64,000 nt of DNA from Nocardia flavorosea NBRC 108225 (GTDB lineage Bacteria > Actinomycetota > Actinomycetes > Mycobacteriales > Mycobacteriaceae): assembly GCF_001613385.1 (NCBI RefSeq), contig NZ_BDCG01000016.1, positions 186,001 to 250,000 on the forward strand, given 5' to 3'. This document shows, in pieces, positions 32,514 to 41,872 of the stretch. Position numbers and translations under genes: made by a program. The first letter of the stretch is position 1. Each line of letters starts with the position of its first letter. Below the pieces are notes generated by a model, which was given only the letters and a program-made list of their open reading frames with translations, ran no database searches and was not told the origin of the DNA.

Positions 32514-33256
32514 CGGCCCGCAGCCGCCTGGATCGCGTCGGCCAAGGGAGCGGTGTCGAAACCGGTCTTGTCCTGGTTGAGGGTGAGGTTCACCTGCTCA
32601 CCGTTGACGAACACCGTCGGCGTCCCATCGATACCCTCGGACAATGATTTGTCCGACATCTCGGCGACGTAGTCGTTGTAGGTGCCGTCGTTGATGCACT
32701 TGTCGACCGCGGGGTCGGTGTAACCGGCCTCGTGCGCGATATCGATGAGCTGTTGGTCCGCCAGTCCGGCCCCGCCCTCGGGCGGCTGATTCCGGAACAT
32801 CAGCTCCAGCCAGTCCGGGTATTTCTCGGTGCCTTTGTCCGCGACACAGTACGACGCGTTGGCCGATCGGGTGGAGTAGTTGGTGCTGGACATCTTGTCC
32901 AAGTACCCGACGATGTTGTATTCGATCTGCGTGGTGCCGTCGGCGACCGCCTGGTTCAGCAGCTCGCTGTGGTCGGCTTCGAACTGTTTACAGACCGGGC
33001 ACTGCATATCGGCGACGATACGCACTGTCGCGGGCGCCTCGGGCTGTCCGATTCGGATGGCGCCGTTTTCGGTGGCCGCTGCCGGTACCGGCCCGTCGTA
33101 GTCGGAACCGGAGTTGCGCACGGCCAACCCGATCCCGATCGCGGCAACCAGCGCCACCAGGACCGCGGTGACGCCCACCTGTATCGCGATCTTGCGATTG
33201 CGTTCCGCGCGCTGGGCCGCCGCCAGCGGATTCGGCCGCCCGGGTCTCTTGCTCAC
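32510..33256 (-). CDS. DsbA-like thiol-disulfide oxidoreductase, membrane anchored
   Basis: Predicted 248 residues. A basic N-terminus and one transmembrane segment (about residues 22-45) precede a thioredoxin-fold domain with the CPVC active site in DMQCPVCKQFE, and a cis-proline region GTPTVFVNGEQV. It introduces disulfides into exported proteins and should be recycled by the coupled VKOR. GTG 33256 was chosen as the first codon before the basic start. The pair corresponds to M. tuberculosis Rv2969c-Rv2968c. Confidence 0.93.
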   Translation of the reverse strand: MSKRPGRPNPLAAAQRAERNRKIAIQVGVTAVLVALVAAIGIGLAVRNSGSDYDGPVPAAATENGAIRIGQPEAPATVRIVADMQCPVCKQFEADHSELLNQAVADGTTQIEYNIVGYLDKMSSTNYSTRSANASYCVADKGTEKYPDWLELMFRNQPPEGGAGLADQQLIDIAHEAGYTDPAVDKCINDGTYNDYVAEMSDKSLSEGIDGTPTVFVNGEQVNLTLNQDKTGFDTAPLADAIQAAAGR

Positions 33257-33395
33257 CGTGCGTTCACCACGCCTTTCGCTACCTGGATGCCCCACCCGGT
33301 GGTAGGCCCGGCGGGGGCGGCCGGGATATCCGGCGCACCGCCCCATCATTGCCCGGCTTGCTGAGAGTTTCCACAACCCGCCGCGTACGGGCCGG

Positions 33396-34241
33396 TCACG
33401 CTCGCTCGAGGCGCCGTAATTCGGCCGCCGGGTCGAACGTGGGCGCCGGCCAGTTCAGCTCGAGTCCGCGCAGGGCTTCGATCAGCAGTTCGGTGACGGC
33501 CAGCCGGGCGTACCATTTCGCATCGGCCGGTACCACGTACCACGGCGCGTAGTCGGTGCCGGTGCGGTCCAGTATCGCCTGGTAGGCCTCCTGATAGGCG
33601 GGCCAGTAGCCACGTTCGTCGATATCGCCGGGGCTGAACTTCCAGTATTTGTCCGGTCGTTGCAGGCGTTGCCGCAGTCTGGCCTTCTGTTCGTCCAGGG
33701 AGACGAACAGCGCGACCTTCACCAGCGTCGTACCGTTGTCGGCCAGTTCCTGTTCGAACCGGTTGATCTCCGCGTAGCGTCCCTGCCAGACCTCCTCGGG
33801 GACCAGTCCGTGCACCCGGGCGACCAGCACGTCTTCGTAGTGCGACCGGTCGAACACCCCGAGCTGCCCACCGCGGGGCAGGGCGCGCCGGATCCGCCAC
33901 AGGAAGTGGTGCTGTTTCTCCTCCTCGGTGGGCACACCGAAGGCGGCGTGGTCCACGCCCTGCGGGTCCACCGAACCGATCACGTGGCGGACGATGCCGC
34001 CTTTTCCAGCGGTATCCATACCCTGCAGAACCAGCAACACGCTGCGCCGATCACCGGAGCGCCCGTTGGCGTAGAGCTTTTCCTGTTCGCCGGCCAGTAC
34101 GCGGCCGCGTTCGGTGAGCAGCCGTTTACCCATCGGTTTGTCGCCTCGGAAACCGGGACGGGCGGAGGTGTCGAGGTCGGCGATCCGCAGGCCGTCGGCG
34201 CGCAGTGCGCGGCTCGCGGGCTCGTTCCAGTACTCGGCCAT
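33396..34241 (-). CDS. Polyphosphate kinase 2 family protein
   Basis: Predicted 281-residue P-loop kinase that transfers phosphate between polyphosphate and nucleotides. Walker A is LQGMDTAGKGG, Walker B and the lid are VFDRSHYEDVLVARVHG, and PDKYWKFSPGDIDERGYWPAY is a typical PPK2 stretch. No second PPK2 domain is present. Whether it prefers ADP, GDP or AMP cannot be read from the sequence. A GATACT hexamer lies 6 nt before ATG 34241. The EspG-type gene ends 10 bp upstream on the same strand. Confidence 0.92.
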   Translation of the reverse strand: MAEYWNEPASRALRADGLRIADLDTSARPGFRGDKPMGKRLLTERGRVLAGEQEKLYANGRSGDRRSVLLVLQGMDTAGKGGIVRHVIGSVDPQGVDHAAFGVPTEEEKQHHFLWRIRRALPRGGQLGVFDRSHYEDVLVARVHGLVPEEVWQGRYAEINRFEQELADNGTTLVKVALFVSLDEQKARLRQRLQRPDKYWKFSPGDIDERGYWPAYQEAYQAILDRTGTDYAPWYVVPADAKWYARLAVTELLIEALRGLELNWPAPTFDPAAELRRLERA

Positions 34242-34251
34242 CGGAGCAGTA

Positions 34252-34992
34252 TCACAGGCGGGGTGATCTGGTGCGGACCCCGGCCAGACCGAGTAGTTTG
34301 CCGGCGAATTCGATATCGCCCACCGGGTCCAGGACGAGCACGTCGGCGGTGGTCAGCAGATAGCGTCCGTCCCCGCGGATATCCAGCCAGCTGCGATGCC
34401 GGGTGGGCGGCGACATCGGATCGTCCGGGGCGACGGTGACGGTGAGGAAACCGCGGGAATCCACCGGTTCGCGCAGTGTCTTCCGGAACAGTGCCGCGTC
34501 ACCGGCTGCGCGGCAACCGGGAATCGGTGCATCGGTGAGTACTGCCTCCTGTGGTTCGCACAGTGGTCCATGGGTACCGCGACGGGCCGAACCGATCAGG
34601 GCGACCAGCCGGTCTCCGAGATCGTGCGCATGGCACATCTGCACGGTGACCCTGGTGCTGGTGGCATGGAGGACGGCGGCGTGATGCCCTATCACGGCGG
34701 CGAAGCCGAGAATCTGCTCGGTTCCCGGCGATTCACCGTTACGGGGGAGCACCGAGCGTTCTCCGGAGATGGTGACGGCGGTGGCGTCCGGGCGGGCGCA
34801 GAGCATGAGCGCGGCTGCCAGATCGGGGTCGGCCTGTCTGGCGAACCGCTGGGGTAATCGCAGGGCGGCCAGTTCCGATTCGGTACGGACCGCACTGGCC
34901 GGTGCCAGGTTCACCGGGTAGGGCCGGCGGTCCAGGCTCGTCTCAGCGGCCCAGACGTAACTGAATTCGTCGGGAGTGAATATCCATTTCAC
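34252..34992 (-). CDS. EspG-family type VII secretion chaperone
   Basis: Predicted 246 residues beginning KWIFTPDEFSYVWAAE, the usual opening of EspG proteins, with the closing AGKLLGLAGV region. EspG binds the helical tip of PPE proteins and keeps PE/PPE pairs soluble for ESX export. GTG 34992 overlaps the upstream stop by 4 bp. It is the last gene of a three-gene operon with two small helical proteins. No EccA-E, MycP or EspI gene lies in the window. Confidence 0.82.
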   Translation of the reverse strand: MKWIFTPDEFSYVWAAETSLDRRPYPVNLAPASAVRTESELAALRLPQRFARQADPDLAAALMLCARPDATAVTISGERSVLPRNGESPGTEQILGFAAVIGHHAAVLHATSTRVTVQMCHAHDLGDRLVALIGSARRGTHGPLCEPQEAVLTDAPIPGCRAAGDAALFRKTLREPVDSRGFLTVTVAPDDPMSPPTRHRSWLDIRGDGRYLLTTADVLVLDPVGDIEFAGKLLGLAGVRTRSPRL

Positions 34993-35564
34993 CGGTGTGG
35001 GCTCCCACGGTCGGCGCCGGCGGACGTATCGGGGAACCTGGGCACCCGATCCCCGGAAGCCGGGAGTGTGGGGAGGTAGATGGTGGTCATCGCGTCCTGC
35101 GCGTCGGCGGTCGCGGCAGCCGAGGCGATATCGTGGTCCATCCGGCGTCGGCCGCCGTGGACGGCCTCGGCCGCCGGGTCGTCGAGCGGGCGATACGGCC
35201 GCGGGGCGACCAGCGCGGCACGCAGTGTTTGCGCCGCGTCGGAATTGCCCGTCATGATCCGCTGCAGCGCCCGGCAGACGTCGTGGGTCGACTCGCCGGT
35301 GCGGATGAAATCCTGAGTGGCCTGCCAGGCGGCGTTCGCGGTGTGTCCGGACCAGCCGCCGAATTCCCGGCGTGCGGTATCGGCGAAGGTCGCGAACGCA
35401 GCGGCTACGGCGTCGGCGTTCGATTTCCAGGCCGCCGCCGACGCGCCGAGTGCGGCGGGATCGAGTACCTCGTGGACCCGATCCCAGATCTCCTGATGGG
35501 TGAAGCTGCCGAAGCACTCACGTTCCGGAGCGAAAGGCGGGTCGAGTTCGGCGAATTCAGCCAT
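34989..35564 (-). CDS. PPE/WXG-like putative ESX substrate
   Basis: Predicted 191 residues. A helical N-terminal region contains EIWDRVHEVLDPAALGASAA and then FGGWSGHTANAAWQ, a WxG turn between long helices as in PPE and WXG100-type proteins. The C-terminal part is Pro/Asp-rich and probably disordered. ATG 35564 overlaps the upstream gene by 8 bp, and the stop overlaps espG by 4 bp. The linkage to EspG supports its being the chaperone client. Family assignment is by motif and context only. Confidence 0.65.
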   Translation of the reverse strand: MAEFAELDPPFAPERECFGSFTHQEIWDRVHEVLDPAALGASAAAWKSNADAVAAAFATFADTARREFGGWSGHTANAAWQATQDFIRTGESTHDVCRALQRIMTGNSDAAQTLRAALVAPRPYRPLDDPAAEAVHGGRRRMDHDIASAAATADAQDAMTTIYLPTLPASGDRVPRFPDTSAGADRGSPHR

Positions 35565-35961
35565 TCCCGCCTCCTGCGGCCTGCGCGGCGACGGTGAGCG
35601 CGGCCCGGTTCGCGAGATCTGCCTCGGTGAGCCGCCCCGCGGCGGCCAGATAGGCCGCTTTGAAGCGCAGGGCGGTTTCCTGCAGTGCGGTCAGCGTGTC
35701 CAGGTATTCGACGGCCTTACCGGCAAAACCTGCGGCGAGGGCGTGCCCGGTGGGCAGATCGGGGAAACCGGCGGTACCCGATGTCGCGGCGAGCTGCCGG
35801 CCGCCGGCCCGGGCTGCTTCCAGATCCGCGACCAGCGCATCGCAGGCGGCCGCGAGGCGCAAGGCGGCATCCTCCGGGAGGGTGAACGAATTCGTGCCCT
35901 GAGCGGTCGCCGCGGCGTACAACTGGCGGGCCACACCCTGGCCCAGTTCCGGGAGCGACAC
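35557..35961 (-). CDS. Small helical PE-like partner, putative ESX substrate
   Basis: Predicted 134 residues, Ala-rich and helical throughout with no tryptophan (TLPEDAALRLAAACDALVAD; YLDTLTALQETALRFKAAYL). It has the size and position of a PE or ESAT-6-like partner, first in an operon with the PPE-like and EspG genes. A canonical YxxxD/E secretion signal was not found. GTG 35961 is preceded by AAGGGGG; longer in-frame starts look non-coding. Identity is an inference from context. Confidence 0.55.
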   Translation of the reverse strand: MSLPELGQGVARQLYAAATAQGTNSFTLPEDAALRLAAACDALVADLEAARAGGRQLAATSGTAGFPDLPTGHALAAGFAGKAVEYLDTLTALQETALRFKAAYLAAAGRLTEADLANRAALTVAAQAAGGGNG

Positions 35962-36120
35962 CTGGAATCCCCCTTCCGGACCGTTGGTACAACCCGTGAC
36001 TCTACCGACGAGTAGCCCGCGGTGCCGACAGAAACCTGCCGGAGCGGGGAATCGCTGTGTGAAATGGCGCACGGAACAGTGGTTTTGCGTAATCGTGCGT
36101 GCGGACGCAGTCGTCGCTTC

Positions 36121-36804
36121 TCAGACCCCGCTGTTCGAGGTGGTGGACCGCCCGTTGTGCCGCGCTGTATCGGACGCGGGTTTCACCGCGGTGAGGTATT
36201 GCAGGAACCGGTGCACCTGCTGATCGATATCGACCAGCCCGGCCGCGGCGAACAGCTCGGGAAAAGTCTGTGCGCCGAACATCCGCAATCCACCGACTGC
36301 CGCGGTGCGTCGGGTCACTTCGCCGAACGCGTTATCCGGCCGATAACTCGTGGTGACTGCCAGCCGTCCGCCCGGAGCCAGCACGCGGATCATCTCCCGG
36401 GCCGCGACCAGCGGGTCGGGGATCAGGTACAGCGCGCCGAAACAGCAGACAGCATCGAATGTTCCGTCCGCGAACGGTAGATACCGGGCGTCGCCACGCA
36501 CGTACCCCGCCCGGGGCCCTGCATTGTCGGCCAGTGCGCGGGCAAGCATCGGCGGTGAGTAGTCGATACCGGTTACGTATCCGTCCGCGGGAACGTGTTC
36601 GCTGAGGTAGCGCGTGAAATTACCCGGACCGCAGGCGATATCCAGTACCCGTCCGGCCGTACCCAGCCGCAGCGAGTCCACCGCGAAGCGGCGATCGGCG
36701 CCGGTGCTACGACCCGAGGCGAGATAGAACAGCGTGGGCCGCCACGCCCGCTCGTACACCGCCGCCAGCGCCGGGGCGTTCATCGTGCGCCGGGCGAGGT
36801 TCAC
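36121..36804 (-). CDS. Class I SAM-dependent methyltransferase
   Basis: Predicted 227 residues with the SAM-binding motif VLDIACGPGNFTRYL, the acidic loop VTGIDYSPPML, and the later motifs FDAVCCFGALYLIPDP and IRVLAPGGRLAV. This is the UbiE/menaquinone-type arrangement, though the substrate is unknown. GTG 36804 overlaps the upstream stop by 4 bp, so it is coupled to the trans-enoyl-reductase-like gene and may act in the same lipid or quinone pathway. Confidence 0.88.
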   Translation of the reverse strand: MNLARRTMNAPALAAVYERAWRPTLFYLASGRSTGADRRFAVDSLRLGTAGRVLDIACGPGNFTRYLSEHVPADGYVTGIDYSPPMLARALADNAGPRAGYVRGDARYLPFADGTFDAVCCFGALYLIPDPLVAAREMIRVLAPGGRLAVTTSYRPDNAFGEVTRRTAAVGGLRMFGAQTFPELFAAAGLVDIDQQVHRFLQYLTAVKPASDTARHNGRSTTSNSGV

Positions 36805-38042
36805 GGCAGCGGCTCCACGTCGATGGTCATTCCCGCGGCCCGCAGGCGTTCGGTCAGGACATCGCCTATGGCGGCGGCCGGGGTGAGGATGCCCGCGATC
36901 TCCGGTTTCGGATCGAACGCCAGTGCCAGCCCGCTCTCGCCGAGCAGTACCGCTGTCGCCTTGTACCCTGGATCGCCCTGGCCGGCGAAGGTCGCGAGAT
37001 AGCGTGCGCCCGAGGTGGTGCGGGTGTATGTCCGCATCCGGAACCAGCCGTTCTCCCGGGTCCGCTCGCCGGGACCGGTGCCGGGCGCGGGCAGGATGCG
37101 GTCCAGCAGGGCGCGGCCGGCGCGGAACCGGGACAGCAGGCCACCGGCCGCCATACCCGCCACCACGCCGCCGGAGATACCGGCCGCGACCAGGGGTGCC
37201 AGCGGCGAATTGCCCGCCCCCATGGTTTCGCGGTAGCGGAAGTTCTTGCCGTACACCCAGCCGAGCAGGCCGTTGCTGCGGCGCACGATCTTCGTGTTGT
37301 GGGCGGCCATGACGAACGTGCCCACCCAGCCGTCCAGACTCGGGTCGATTTCGCGAGCCCGTTCCAGAACGAGATCGGACTGCCGGCCGACATCGGGATC
37401 CATGGATTTATCGGGGCTCAGGGAATAAGGATGGCTCAGGACCGCGCCCTTGGATTTGTCCGCGGCGACGGCTTCCATCATCGCGCGCCCCGAATCGATC
37501 GTGCCGCCGCTCACCCCGCCGCGCAGGGTGGCGATGAGCGTCGTATCGCCCAGTTCGCCGGTGTTGTCCGCGACCGTACGCCGGTAGAGCTGGTAAACAC
37601 TCAGATCTGAAGGCACCGAATCGTAGCCGCAGGAATTCACGATCTTGGCGCCGGTCCGGGCGGCCTCCTCGTGATACGAGTCGATCGCTTCCCGGATGAA
37701 CAGCGGTTCACCGGTCAGATCCGCGTAATGCGTGCCGGCCTTCGCGCACGCGGCGACCAGCGGCATTCCGTACCGCAGATACGGACCCACCGTGGTGATC
37801 ACCGCGGTCGTCCGGGCGGCGAGCGAGTCCAGTGAATTCTGGTCGGTGCTGTCGGCCACCACCAAACCCCACTCATACGCGCCGATCTCGTCCCGAACGG
37901 CCGCGAGCTTGTGTTCGGAGCGTCCCGCCAGCGCGATGCGCGCCGCCGCGGGGGCAGCGCCCAGCAGGTACCGGGCGGTGAGTTTGCCGACGAAGCCGGT
38001 GGCGCCGAACACGATCAGGTCGAATTCGCGTGTATCGGTCAT
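36801..38042 (-). CDS. Saccharopine-dehydrogenase-fold oxidoreductase, trans-acting enoyl reductase-like
   Basis: Predicted 413 residues with an N-terminal Rossmann motif VFGATGFVGKLTARYLL, then GPYLRYGMPLVAACA, HYADLTGEPLF and VNSCGYDSVPSDL. These are shared with mycobacterial Rv2449c and Rv2953, the latter a trans-acting enoyl reductase in phthiocerol lipid synthesis. True saccharopine dehydrogenase function is unlikely. A hydrophobic segment in the second half (VAAGISGGVVAGMAAGG) may associate with membranes. ATG 38042 has an AAGGGG ribosome site. The methyltransferase downstream overlaps. Confidence 0.88.
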   Translation of the reverse strand: MTDTREFDLIVFGATGFVGKLTARYLLGAAPAAARIALAGRSEHKLAAVRDEIGAYEWGLVVADSTDQNSLDSLAARTTAVITTVGPYLRYGMPLVAACAKAGTHYADLTGEPLFIREAIDSYHEEAARTGAKIVNSCGYDSVPSDLSVYQLYRRTVADNTGELGDTTLIATLRGGVSGGTIDSGRAMMEAVAADKSKGAVLSHPYSLSPDKSMDPDVGRQSDLVLERAREIDPSLDGWVGTFVMAAHNTKIVRRSNGLLGWVYGKNFRYRETMGAGNSPLAPLVAAGISGGVVAGMAAGGLLSRFRAGRALLDRILPAPGTGPGERTRENGWFRMRTYTRTTSGARYLATFAGQGDPGYKATAVLLGESGLALAFDPKPEIAGILTPAAAIGDVLTERLRAAGMTIDVEPLP

Positions 38043-38079
38043 GAATGAACCCCTTGTGGATGTGCTGTCGTGGACGCGG

Positions 38080-39483
38080 TCAGCCGGTACGGCGCCTACC
38101 GCGTTTACGCGGCCGGCGCCGGTCCAGCCATTCCCGGTGGATCCGGCCGAGTTCGGTGACCGGCTCGTCGCCGTACAACCACTCCCGGGCGATCCGATGC
38201 CAGTTCGCCGTGGCCTCCAACTGTCCCAGCATCCCGAAGGTCAGGAAATCGGCACGCCGGGAGAACAGATGCTCCGGCGGCAGGTTCTGTTGTTTCATGC
38301 CGGTGAATTCGCTCGAGCGCGGGTCCACGGCAAGGAGGAACGCGCCGCTGGCCAATTCCGGGGTGATGGTGAGTTCCTGGTCCACCAGACACCATTCGGA
38401 CGCCGAGAGCACATATTCCAGGCATTCCTCGACCCCGATCTCGTCGGTCGAATCGATGACCCCGCGCTGGACCATCAGATCCCGCAGATCCGCACCACGA
38501 TCCTCGGCCGCCGCGCACAGGCAGATCGCCTCGAACCGCACATGCTCCGGATCCATCCGGTTGAACAGCCCGAAATCCAGGAAACCGACCCGGCCGTCCT
38601 CGGCGAGCAGGACATTACCGGGATGCGGGTCGCCACAGAATTCGTTGAAAGTGAAAAGCGAACCGACATAGAAGCGGTAGATGATCTCGCCGACGCGGTC
38701 GCGTTCGGCCCGCGGCATGGCGCGAACATCTTCGAAGGCCGTCCCGGCCAAGTATTCGGTGACCAGCACCCGCTGCGTACTGTGCTCGAGCACCGGCCGC
38801 GGGACCACGATGAACGGGTGGCCGGCGTAGAGCGCCGCGATATCGCGCTGGGTTTCGGCCTCGACGTGATAGTCGAGTTCGGATTCCATGTTCAGGCGCA
38901 GTTCGTCGAGCACCGCGGGGGTCACCCAGGGCATGGCCGACTGCAGGACCCGCCGGAACATGGTCAGATTCTTCAGGTCGGCGCGTACGGCGGCATCTAT
39001 CCCCGGGTACTGCACCTTCACCGCAACCTGCCGGCCGTCGTGCAACCGGGCCAGATACACCTGCCCGATCGACGCGGCGGCGATGGCCTCCGGCTCGAAT
39101 TCGGCGAACACCGCGTCCAGCGGCCGGCCGTAGTCTTCCTCGATCACCGCGCGCATCGATTCGAACGACACCGAGGGCGCGGCATTACGCAGTACCGCCA
39201 GCCGTTTCTGGAATCGTTCGCGGTGATCCGGCGGGACCAGGTCGAGATCGAGTACCGACATCATCTGGCCCAGCTTCATGGCCACGCCCTTCATGGTGCC
39301 CAGCACCGTGACCAGCTGTTCGGTACTGCGCAGAATCGATTCCTCGGCCATCCGCGCCCGCACCGCCTCCGAACGGCCGCGCATCGAGAGCCGGGCGCGC
39401 TGGGTGCGCACCATCGACCCCGCCGCCACCGCACCCAGTTTGGTGCCGCGGGCCAGCCGGGAAGTCGGCACTTGTTTCGCCAT
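38080..39483 (-). CDS. AarF/ABC1/UbiB-family atypical kinase
   Basis: Predicted 467 residues. The UbiB hallmarks are present in order: the KxGQ motif in MKLGQMMSVLD, the Ala-rich loop in EAIAAASIGQVYLA, the VAIK-type lysine in VAVKVQYPGI, the catalytic DPHPGN and the metal-binding DFG in GFLDFGLF. The family supports quinone or lipid metabolism, possibly as an ATPase. No C-terminal transmembrane pair was seen, unlike E. coli UbiB. ATG 39483 follows a GGAGG site. Confidence 0.9.
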   Translation of the reverse strand: MAKQVPTSRLARGTKLGAVAAGSMVRTQRARLSMRGRSEAVRARMAEESILRSTEQLVTVLGTMKGVAMKLGQMMSVLDLDLVPPDHRERFQKRLAVLRNAAPSVSFESMRAVIEEDYGRPLDAVFAEFEPEAIAAASIGQVYLARLHDGRQVAVKVQYPGIDAAVRADLKNLTMFRRVLQSAMPWVTPAVLDELRLNMESELDYHVEAETQRDIAALYAGHPFIVVPRPVLEHSTQRVLVTEYLAGTAFEDVRAMPRAERDRVGEIIYRFYVGSLFTFNEFCGDPHPGNVLLAEDGRVGFLDFGLFNRMDPEHVRFEAICLCAAAEDRGADLRDLMVQRGVIDSTDEIGVEECLEYVLSASEWCLVDQELTITPELASGAFLLAVDPRSSEFTGMKQQNLPPEHLFSRRADFLTFGMLGQLEATANWHRIAREWLYGDEPVTELGRIHREWLDRRRPRKRGRRRTG

Positions 39484-39609
39484 CGAGGTACCTCCGTTGG
39501 TGCCGACGCGCGCCTACGGTGGCGGGAGAACTCACCCGGTTCTCCGCCGCCGCACGGCAATCAGACTAGCCAAACCGGCGGGGTTGTCGAGCCCGGCGAG
39601 CCGGGTGGC

Positions 39610-40404
39610 TCAGACGGCCTGGTCGCCGGAGGGGATCGGCGGCAGCACATGCTCCTGTGCGCCGAACTTGTCGCGTGAACCGCCGGCGCGGGCCATCCCT
39701 TCGATGGCGCTCCACACCATCATGGTGAGGTAGTCGATCACTTCGTCGCGATCCATCGACTTGTTGGTGGTCCACCAGTGGGTGGCGAGCTGGATACCGC
39801 CGACGATCACATACGACCACAGCATCACCCCCTCGGTCTCGATACCGAGCGCGCTCCCGCGTTCGGTGATGGCTGCCGCCACCACCTCGGCGAACAGCCG
39901 CTCGAAATCGGCCAGCGAGGACGGGTCGCCGGAGCCGGTGCCCATGATGAACCGATAGACCTCGGGGTCTTCGTCGACCGCGCCCACGTATTCGGCCAGT
40001 GCGGAACGCACCAGCTGGTATTCGTCGGCGTCCAAACTGATCGCCCCGTACACCCGGGGCATCAGCGTGATCTCGATGAACCGCTGCATAGCGGCATTGA
40101 CCAGATCGTTCTTATCGGCGAAATAGCGGTACAGGACGGTTTTGGAGACGCCGATCTCGGCGGCGATCTCATCCATTCCGGCATTACCGCCGCGGGTTCG
40201 CACCGCCGCCAGCGTGCCGTCGACGAGTTCCTCCCGCCGATTGATCTTGTGCTGGCGCCAGCGGCGTTTCCGGCCGTCGGTCCGCGGGGCACGCACCGGC
40301 GCCGATCGATCGGCGGGATTCCCGATATCGAGCAGGTCATCGGTGGACAGCGTGGGGCTCCTCGGTCCGTACGGTTCGCGTCCTTTCCACTCTATGCCCA
40401 CCAC
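39610..40404 (-). CDS. TetR-family transcriptional regulator
   Basis: Predicted up to 264 residues. After a basic N-terminal extension (RTDGRKRRWRQHKINRREEL) comes the TetR helix-turn-helix GGNAGMDEIAAEIGVSKTVL and YRYFADKNDLVNAAM. The C-terminal half is helical. It corresponds by position to M. tuberculosis Rv0472c, divergent from the DUF445 gene. The start is uncertain: GTG 40404 or 40401 is used, but no good ribosome site is visible and the real start may be internal. Confidence 0.8.
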   Translation of the reverse strand: MVGIEWKGREPYGPRSPTLSTDDLLDIGNPADRSAPVRAPRTDGRKRRWRQHKINRREELVDGTLAAVRTRGGNAGMDEIAAEIGVSKTVLYRYFADKNDLVNAAMQRFIEITLMPRVYGAISLDADEYQLVRSALAEYVGAVDEDPEVYRFIMGTGSGDPSSLADFERLFAEVVAAAITERGSALGIETEGVMLWSYVIVGGIQLATHWWTTNKSMDRDEVIDYLTMMVWSAIEGMARAGGSRDKFGAQEHVLPPIPSGDQAV

Positions 40405-40493
40405 CGGTCCGCGTGTTTCGTTTGGTGCCCGTGCGGCCGGAACCACACCGCGTCGCCGGAGCCACTGCCGGTCGGCACAGCAGAATGGGGGGT

Positions 40494-41846
40494 ATGCAGA
40501 AAGCGACCGGCAGCAGTGCGGTGCTCGATTCCGCTCCCGCGACTCCCGGCCCCGGCGGTTCGGGGGAACCACCGGGCGTCTTCTCGACACTCACCGATGA
40601 CGCGGCCAAACGGCGTGACCTGCGGCGGATGAAGGTGGTGGCCACCGGACTGCTGGCGGTGGCGACCGCCATCTACCTGGTGTGCCGCTGGCTGGAGTCC
40701 CGCGGTGGCGCCGGTGACTGGGTGGGGTATGTGCGGGCCGCGTCGGAAGCGGGCATGGTGGGTGCGCTGGCCGACTGGTTCGCGGTGACGGCGTTGTTCA
40801 AGCATCCGCTGGGCCTGCCGATTCCGCATACCGCGATCATCCGGCGTAAGAAAGACCAGCTCGGTGCCAGTCTGGGAAATTTCGTCGGCACCAACTTCCT
40901 TTCGCCGGAGGTGGTCACCGCGAAGGTGAACTCCGCCCAGATTCCGTGGCGGGTGGGGCGCTGGATGGCGAATCCGGCCAATGCCGCGCGGGTGGCTGAC
41001 GAGAGTTCGACGATTCTGCGCGCGGTGGTCGGAGTGCTCCGGGACGAAGACGTCGAGCAGGTGATCGATAACACGATCGTGAAACGGATCGCCGAACCGC
41101 AGTGGGGCCCGCCGATCGGCCGGGTGCTGGCCGAACTGCTGGCCGACAACCGGCAGCTGCCCCTGGTCGACCTCCTGGCCGAGCGCGCCCACCAGTGGGC
41201 GCTGGGTAGTCAGGAGACGGTCGACCGGATCGTCATGGGGGAGGCCCCGCAGTGGGCGCCGAAGTTCGTGAATGTGCTCCTCTCGGAGAAGGTGTACCGC
41301 GAGCTGGTCGAATTCACTTGGAAAGTGCGTTCGACCCCGGATCACGAGGTCCGGCTGGCCGCGAACCGGTTCCTCGAGGAATTCGCTCATGATCTGCAGT
41401 ACGACGAGGCGATGATTGCCAAGGCGGAGCGGATCAAAACCCAGATCATGGGGCGGGAGGAGATCACGGGCCTGGCCGAGGCGACCTGGCGGGCGGCCAA
41501 ACGGCTGATCCTGGAATCCGCCGACGATCCGGACAGCACCCTGCGCCGGAAGGTCGCGGAGAACGTGCAGCAGCTGGGCGAGCGGTTGCGTGACGATACC
41601 GATGCCCGCGCCAAGGTGGACGGGTGGATCGAACGCGGGGCCCGTTATCTGGCGGCCAACTACGCCGACGAGATCGCCACCATCGTCAGCGATACCGTCG
41701 CCCGCTGGGATGCGGAGGAGGCCAGTAAGAAGATCGAGGTCCAGGTGGGTCGGGATCTGCAGTTCATTCGAATCAACGGCACCGTGGTGGGCAGCCTCGC
41801 GGGCCTGTTGATCTATACGGTCTCGCATCTGATGTTCGGCGGATGA
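40494..41846 (+). CDS. DUF445 membrane protein
   Basis: Predicted 450 residues. The protein has a transmembrane segment near residues 47-64, then the DUF445 signature GALADWFAVTALFKHPLGLPIPHTAIIRR in pieces, a long amphipathic helical middle, and a C-terminal membrane segment (VGSLAGLLIYTVSHLMF). This matches YjiN/Rv0473-type proteins of unknown function. A CAGAAT hexamer lies 7 nt before ATG 40494. It is divergent from the TetR gene. Confidence 0.88.
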   Translation: MQKATGSSAVLDSAPATPGPGGSGEPPGVFSTLTDDAAKRRDLRRMKVVATGLLAVATAIYLVCRWLESRGGAGDWVGYVRAASEAGMVGALADWFAVTALFKHPLGLPIPHTAIIRRKKDQLGASLGNFVGTNFLSPEVVTAKVNSAQIPWRVGRWMANPANAARVADESSTILRAVVGVLRDEDVEQVIDNTIVKRIAEPQWGPPIGRVLAELLADNRQLPLVDLLAERAHQWALGSQETVDRIVMGEAPQWAPKFVNVLLSEKVYRELVEFTWKVRSTPDHEVRLAANRFLEEFAHDLQYDEAMIAKAERIKTQIMGREEITGLAEATWRAAKRLILESADDPDSTLRRKVAENVQQLGERLRDDTDARAKVDGWIERGARYLAANYADEIATIVSDTVARWDAEEASKKIEVQVGRDLQFIRINGTVVGSLAGLLIYTVSHLMFGG

Positions 41847-41872
41847 CGCCGGCGCGGGAGTACCGGAAAACC

